The translations under genes were made by a program, and so were the position numbers. Below the pieces are notes generated by a model that saw only the letters and a list, made by a program, of their open reading frames with translations, did no database searches and was not told where the DNA came from. From the NCBI GenBank assembly GCA_016290875.1, contig JAEEVL010000004.1, positions 62,001 through 126,000 of the forward strand: a stretch of 64,000 bases of DNA. Direction: 5' to 3'. This DNA comes from Ruminococcus sp. (lineage in GTDB: Bacteria; Bacillota; Clostridia; Oscillospirales; Ruminococcaceae). Shown piece by piece: positions 62,270-64,000 of the stretch; the stretch's first letter is position 1; every line of letters starts with the position of its first letter.

Positions 62270-63593
62270 TCTTTCTTTCGTCGATAACTCTTCTTGACTT
62301 GTGCTCGGAACGTGTATTCAGTCCGCCGTCGGGGTGAACTATTACCTTTGCAGGCTTAACACCGGTACGAGCCTTGAGTGCTGCACTGATCTGCTCTGCA
62401 ACCTCATCATCGCTCTTAGTGTTATCAGCAGTCTTTTCTATCTCAACTGCATACTTGTTTGTGAAATCCTTCTCGAAGATACGGATGAGATACTCACCGG
62501 TTATACCGCTCTGCTCACGAATAACAGCTTCGATATCACTCGGGAATACGTTAACAGCTGAAACGATGAACATATCATCCTTTCTGCCGAGGATATGTAT
62601 TCTTCCGTGTGTACGTCCGCACTTGCAGGGTGTGATGTCGATGCGTCCGATGTCGCCTGTCTTGAATCTGATGAGCGGACGAGCGTGCTTTCTGAGAGTT
62701 GTGAACACGAGCTCACCTGTCTGACCGGGCTCAAGAACTTCGCCTGTGTGAATATCTACTGTTTCAACGAGAATGTGGTTCTCAGCGATGTGAAGACCGT
62801 CGTGGTATTCGCACTGTGCAGCGCAGGCACCGAAAATATCAGACAGACCGTAGAAGTCATATACCTCAGCGCCCCAAAGGTCTTCGATAGCCTTTCTTGT
62901 AGCGTCGATAGAACCGCCAAGCTCACCTGCAACGATGATCTTCTTGATATTGAAATCCTTTTTCGGATCATATCCTGCCTTAACTGCCTTCTCACCGAGC
63001 TGCCAAGCGTAGGAAGGTGAAGTCCAGATAACAGTAGGCTGATATGTCTTAAGGATGAAGAGGAGTCTCTCGCTCGGGAGAGTACCGCCCCAGATACATA
63101 ATGCACCAAGGTTCTGTGCACCGATTACGTCAGGTCCGCCAACGTAGAGTGAGAAGTTGAGGGCGTGAACGTAACGGTCATTCGGTCTCATACCGATCTG
63201 CCAGAACCAGCGGCTCTCTGTATCCTGGAACTCATCGAAGTCCTTCTTGGTGAATGGGCTCATTGTCGGAACACCTGTTGAACCTGATGATGTTGAAATG
63301 AATACAACTTCCTCCTCCGGAACTGCTGCAAGTTCGCCAAGGAAAGACCCTACGCCCTGTGTATCACGCTGTGTCTTCTTGTTGATGAAGGGGAACTTCT
63401 CAATGTCCTTGAGTGTCTTGATGTCCTCGGGCTTGACTCCTGCTTCATCGAATGAACGCTTGTAGTAAGGTGCATTGTCGTATGCAAACTTTACGATCTC
63501 CTTGAGATCCTCAAGCTGTCTCTTTTCCAATTCCGCACGGGGAAGAGTCTCAAGCTCTTCATTCCAGAATTTGTTATTGATATCTCTGCTCAT
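62253..63593 (-). CDS. Phenylacetate-CoA-ligase family (PaaK-like) AMP-forming ligase, 446 aa
   Basis: PaaK-type adenylate-forming enzyme: NAPYYKRSFDEAG near residue 39, the ATP loop FISTSSGSTGVPT near 98, GLSDIFG near 248, RFKTGDIGRID near 325 and a C-terminal DMFIVSAVNVFPSDIE. Makes aryl- or branched acyl-CoA. In gut Clostridia such ligases sit beside 2-oxoacid:ferredoxin oxidoreductases and feed reductive carboxylation of phenylacetate or isobutyrate; the downstream part of that pair is at the window edge. GGAGG ribosome site. Confidence 0.88.
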   Translation of the reverse strand: MSRDINNKFWNEELETLPRAELEKRQLEDLKEIVKFAYDNAPYYKRSFDEAGVKPEDIKTLKDIEKFPFINKKTQRDTQGVGSFLGELAAVPEEEVVFISTSSGSTGVPTMSPFTKKDFDEFQDTESRWFWQIGMRPNDRYVHALNFSLYVGGPDVIGAQNLGALCIWGGTLPSERLLFILKTYQPTVIWTSPSYAWQLGEKAVKAGYDPKKDFNIKKIIVAGELGGSIDATRKAIEDLWGAEVYDFYGLSDIFGACAAQCEYHDGLHIAENHILVETVDIHTGEVLEPGQTGELVFTTLRKHARPLIRFKTGDIGRIDITPCKCGRTHGRIHILGRKDDMFIVSAVNVFPSDIEAVIREQSGITGEYLIRIFEKDFTNKYAVEIEKTADNTKSDDEVAEQISAALKARTGVKPAKVIVHPDGGLNTRSEHKSRRVIDERKIDYSI

Positions 63594-63628
63594 TGTATTT
63601 ATCCTCCGTATTCATATATTTCATATTT

Positions 63629-63673
63629 GTTTGGTATGTTTATATTATACATCCTCTTTTCGGATTTGTCCAA
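63629..63673 (-). promoter_or_regulatory. Promoter of the paaK-like gene (shared-motif copy B)
   Basis: On the minus strand TTGGACA (63673-63667), 17-base spacer, TATAAT (63649-63644), then ATAAACATACCAAAC (to 63629). Same spacing as copy A and one mismatch in the 21-bp shared block. Confidence 0.75.
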
Positions 63674-63706
63674 TACCAAAGGATTATGATGAGTTATAAG
63701 CTATTC

Positions 63707-64000
63707 TTATAACTCGAAAGTCCTGTTTATATATTCCCACTTCTTGTCGCGGGAAGCTGTTATTATCTGTATATCGTCATCTGTAAGGTGCTTGAAACGT
63801 CCCTGCTTTTTCAGATATGCTTCAACACTTGAAAACTCCTTAGGCTTGTAGTTGAGCTTGAATGTGCCGTTTTCATACTCAGCAAGATACCACAGTCCGC
63901 TCTCGACTACTTCCTTCGCAATCTCGACAGTCTGATCCGGAGCTACGCCCCAGCCTGTCGGACACGGTGCAATAACGTGGATGTACTTTGTTCCCTTTAT
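63707..64000 (-). CDS. 2-oxoacid:ferredoxin oxidoreductase beta subunit, C-terminal 97 aa (partial)
   Basis: Only the C-terminal end lies in the window. The frame reads KYIHVIAPCPTGWG, then ETVEIAKEVV-like QTVEIAKEVVESGLWYLAEYENG, the C-terminus of the TPP-binding beta subunit of pyruvate/2-ketoisovalerate-type oxidoreductases (PorB/VorA side), ending at TAA 63707. It sits upstream of the PaaK-like gene with that gene's promoter between them. Confidence 0.8.
   Translation of the reverse strand: MKGTKYIHVIAPCPTGWGVAPDQTVEIAKEVVESGLWYLAEYENGTFKLNYKPKEFSSVEAYLKKQGRFKHLTDDDIQIITASRDKKWEYINRTFEL

Overview
The window looks like a chromosomal segment of a Gram-positive anaerobic Clostridia, most like Ruminococcus/Oscillospiraceae. 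The grounds are strong AGGAGG-type ribosome sites, lipoprotein signal peptides without any outer-membrane genes, T-box and cobalamin riboswitches, anaerobic (early cobalt insertion) corrin synthesis, a ferredoxin-linked 2-oxoacid oxidoreductase and phenylacetate-CoA-ligase-like genes. I name no species. No rRNA, tRNA, CRISPR array or intact insertion sequence was seen.

Layout. 1-5.5 kb: sulfur-transfer pair (rhodanese and a MoeB/ThiF adenylyltransferase, divergent), then an operon with a short Cys/Met leader peptide, an ACT-domain protein, a glutamate-cysteine-ligase homologue, a class II amidotransferase and small proteins, then an odd repeat region. 5.6-6.4 kb: secreted alpha/beta hydrolase. 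6.6-12.3 kb: a cobalamin-riboswitch-controlled unit with a CbiK chelatase carrying a lipoprotein signal, a second cell-surface lipoprotein and a BtuFCD-type importer. 12.4-26.6 kb: a 16-gene, tightly overlapping cobalamin biosynthesis operon (cbiD to cbiC) with its own sigma-A-type promoter and a leader too short for a riboswitch; cbiL is absent.

26.7-44.4 kb is an AT-richer block that reads as one peptide-antibiotic-type system: two NRPS proteins (C-A-T-E, then C-A-T-C*), the second A domain with a proline-like code, a two-component system, a MacB/Bce-like ABC pair and a heterodimeric ABC exporter. The 15-bp sequence TTAAGTACTTCTTAA occurs exactly 12 bp upstream of a TATAAT box at two places in the block, a good candidate for the operator of the linked response regulator. 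A D-X-Pro dipeptide or its diketopiperazine is the simplest predicted product.

45.5-50.2 kb: a frameshifted GGDEF/EAL gene and a Ktr potassium uptake pair. 50.2-52.9 kb: a T-box-controlled HTH-cupin-acyl-CoA-synthetase fusion, perhaps serving branched-chain acid assimilation. 53-59.1 kb: a zinc acquisition operon with a Fur/Zur-type box, ZnuABC, two COG0523-type proteins (one fused to a DUF1980-like domain and lacking CxCC) and an OB-like lipoprotein. 59.1-64 kb: ABM monooxygenase-like protein, cyclase, a 34-aa Cys-containing peptide unit, luxS, an aminotransferase, a PaaK-type CoA ligase and the C-terminal end of a 2-oxoacid:ferredoxin oxidoreductase beta subunit. The peptide gene and the paaK-like gene share nearly identical promoters.
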